Origin: JAMIFN01 sp964608575
GTDB lineage: Bacteria > Pseudomonadota > Gammaproteobacteria > Burkholderiales > Burkholderiaceae_C
Direction: 5' to 3'
DNA: 35,018 nucleotides
NCBI GenBank assembly: GCA_964608575.1
Contig: CAZSPW010000003.1
Coordinates: forward strand, 1 to 35,018
Each line of letters begins with the position of its first letter. Positions within the stretch are counted from its first letter, which is position 1. This document shows positions 34,445-35,018 of the stretch, one piece after another. Below the pieces are notes generated by a model. The model was not told where the DNA came from and did not search any database. It saw nothing but the letters and a program-made list of their open reading frames with translations. A program made the position numbers and the translations under genes.

Positions 34445-35018
34445 ATGTTGAGCTGGGACGAAAAAGTCACATCAGTACCAATCCAAAACCTCGGTACTAC
34501 TCCCCCGAACGCAGCGCCCTCCCTTGCTGGAGCGCCTGTGGCGCAGCCGTCACTGCAAACCACACCATCTGCAAGCGCTTCTGTTGCTGCCCAAGCCCAA
34601 TCTACCCGCCGCGTGAATGTTGCTGATAAGCGCATCATTAATGGCCAGACTGATGTCAATCAGCTCGTGCCTTTCAAATATAAATGGGCCTGGGAAAAAT
34701 ACTTGGCGACATGCGCTAACCATTGGATGCCGCAAGAAATCAATATGACGCGGGATATTGCCCTTTGGAAAGACCCCAATGGCCTGACTGAAGATGAGCG
34801 TCGTATCGTGAAGCGCAATCTGGGCTTTTTTGTGACTGCAGACTCTTTGGCCGCTAACAATATTGTGTTGGGTACTTATCGCCACATCACAGCGCCTGAG
34901 TGCCGCCAATTCTTGTTGCGCCAAGCCTTTGAAGAGGCAATCCATACGCATGCCTACCAATACATTGTGGAATCTTTAGGCTTGGATGAGGGGGAAATTT
35001 TCAACGCTTATCACGAGG
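34445..35018 (+). CDS. nrdB: Class Ia ribonucleotide reductase, beta subunit (partial)
   Basis: NrdB houses the di-iron centre and tyrosyl radical that start catalysis in NrdA. The frame is open to the window edge, so the 3' end is missing (191 codons seen). The start MLSWDEKVTSVPIQNLG is followed by a Pro/Ala/Ser-rich extension to about residue 53, then NVADKRIINGQTDVNQLVPF, where the conserved protein begins. KYKWAWEKYLATCANHWMPQ, FFVTADSLAANNIVLGTYRH and FEEAIHTHAYQYI (iron-ligand Glu and His) are present. GAGG lies 10 nt before the ATG. It is 140 nt after nrdA and in the same operon. Confidence 0.95.
   Translation, partial: MLSWDEKVTSVPIQNLGTTPPNAAPSLAGAPVAQPSLQTTPSASASVAAQAQSTRRVNVADKRIINGQTDVNQLVPFKYKWAWEKYLATCANHWMPQEINMTRDIALWKDPNGLTEDERRIVKRNLGFFVTADSLAANNIVLGTYRHITAPECRQFLLRQAFEEAIHTHAYQYIVESLGLDEGEIFNAYHE

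Overview
The window reads as a moderate-GC betaproteobacterium of the order Burkholderiales, most likely Comamonadaceae or a close relative. The grounds are the Burkholderiales-type RpmH, SucCD, RpoB and RpoC sequences, the TTG-started rplJ, a Pseudomonas/Burkholderiales-type NrdA with a duplicated ATP-cone region, and a dispersed intergenic repeat of a kind I associate with that family. I ran no database search, so genus and species are not called.

Layout, left to right: (1) 1-3137, + strand: rpmH-rnpA-yidD-yidC, the ribosomal protein / RNase P / membrane insertase cluster normally found beside dnaA. It ends in a strong terminator, and the usual next gene mnmE is absent. (2) 3188-10498, - strand: a five-gene signalling cassette, transcribed as CHASE2 Ser/Thr kinase, PP2C phosphatase, FHA protein, CHASE2 adenylate cyclase, metallo-beta-lactamase-fold phosphodiesterase. 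(3) 10860-11783, - strand: argC (type 2). (4) 11992-14111, + strand: sucC-sucD with a terminator. (5) 14234-17528, + strand: three genes joined by ATGA overlaps (GT2 polyprenyl-type glycosyltransferase, flippase-like membrane protein, FAD oxidoreductase). (6) 17544-28852, + strand: rplK-rplA-rplJ-rplL-rpoB-rpoC with a recognisable promoter, an L10-type leader, an attenuator-like terminator before rpoB and a final terminator. (7) 28945-29316, + strand: a small Rieske protein. (8) 29389-30917, - strand: pgpA followed by a divergent BioC-like gene. (9) 31243 to the end, + strand: nrdA and partial nrdB, preceded by two NrdR boxes.

Most of the window is housekeeping. The least ordinary part is the signalling cassette. 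Two membrane proteins share paralogous CHASE2 sensor regions, but one carries a protein kinase and the other a class III cyclase whose residues predict adenylate cyclase activity. The cassette also encodes enzymes that could reverse both signals (a PP2C phosphatase and a cyclic-nucleotide phosphodiesterase-like hydrolase) and an FHA reader. All catalytic residues I checked are present, so it is a plausible self-contained circuit linking Ser/Thr phosphorylation and cAMP to one class of envelope stimulus.

The second notable structure is a dispersed ~39-bp repeat with core CTGCCTGAGCAGCTAT. It has five clear copies and two degraded ones. Most are in gaps between operons, but one lies in frame inside the BioC-like gene and a degraded one lies in the variable C-terminal linker of NrdA. 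Other points are a terminator-like hairpin in the nrdA leader, a SucC with an inserted loop and no lysine in its GGRGKG motif, and an rplK operon not preceded by secE-nusG. I found no tRNA, rRNA, CRISPR array, insertion sequence or phage gene.
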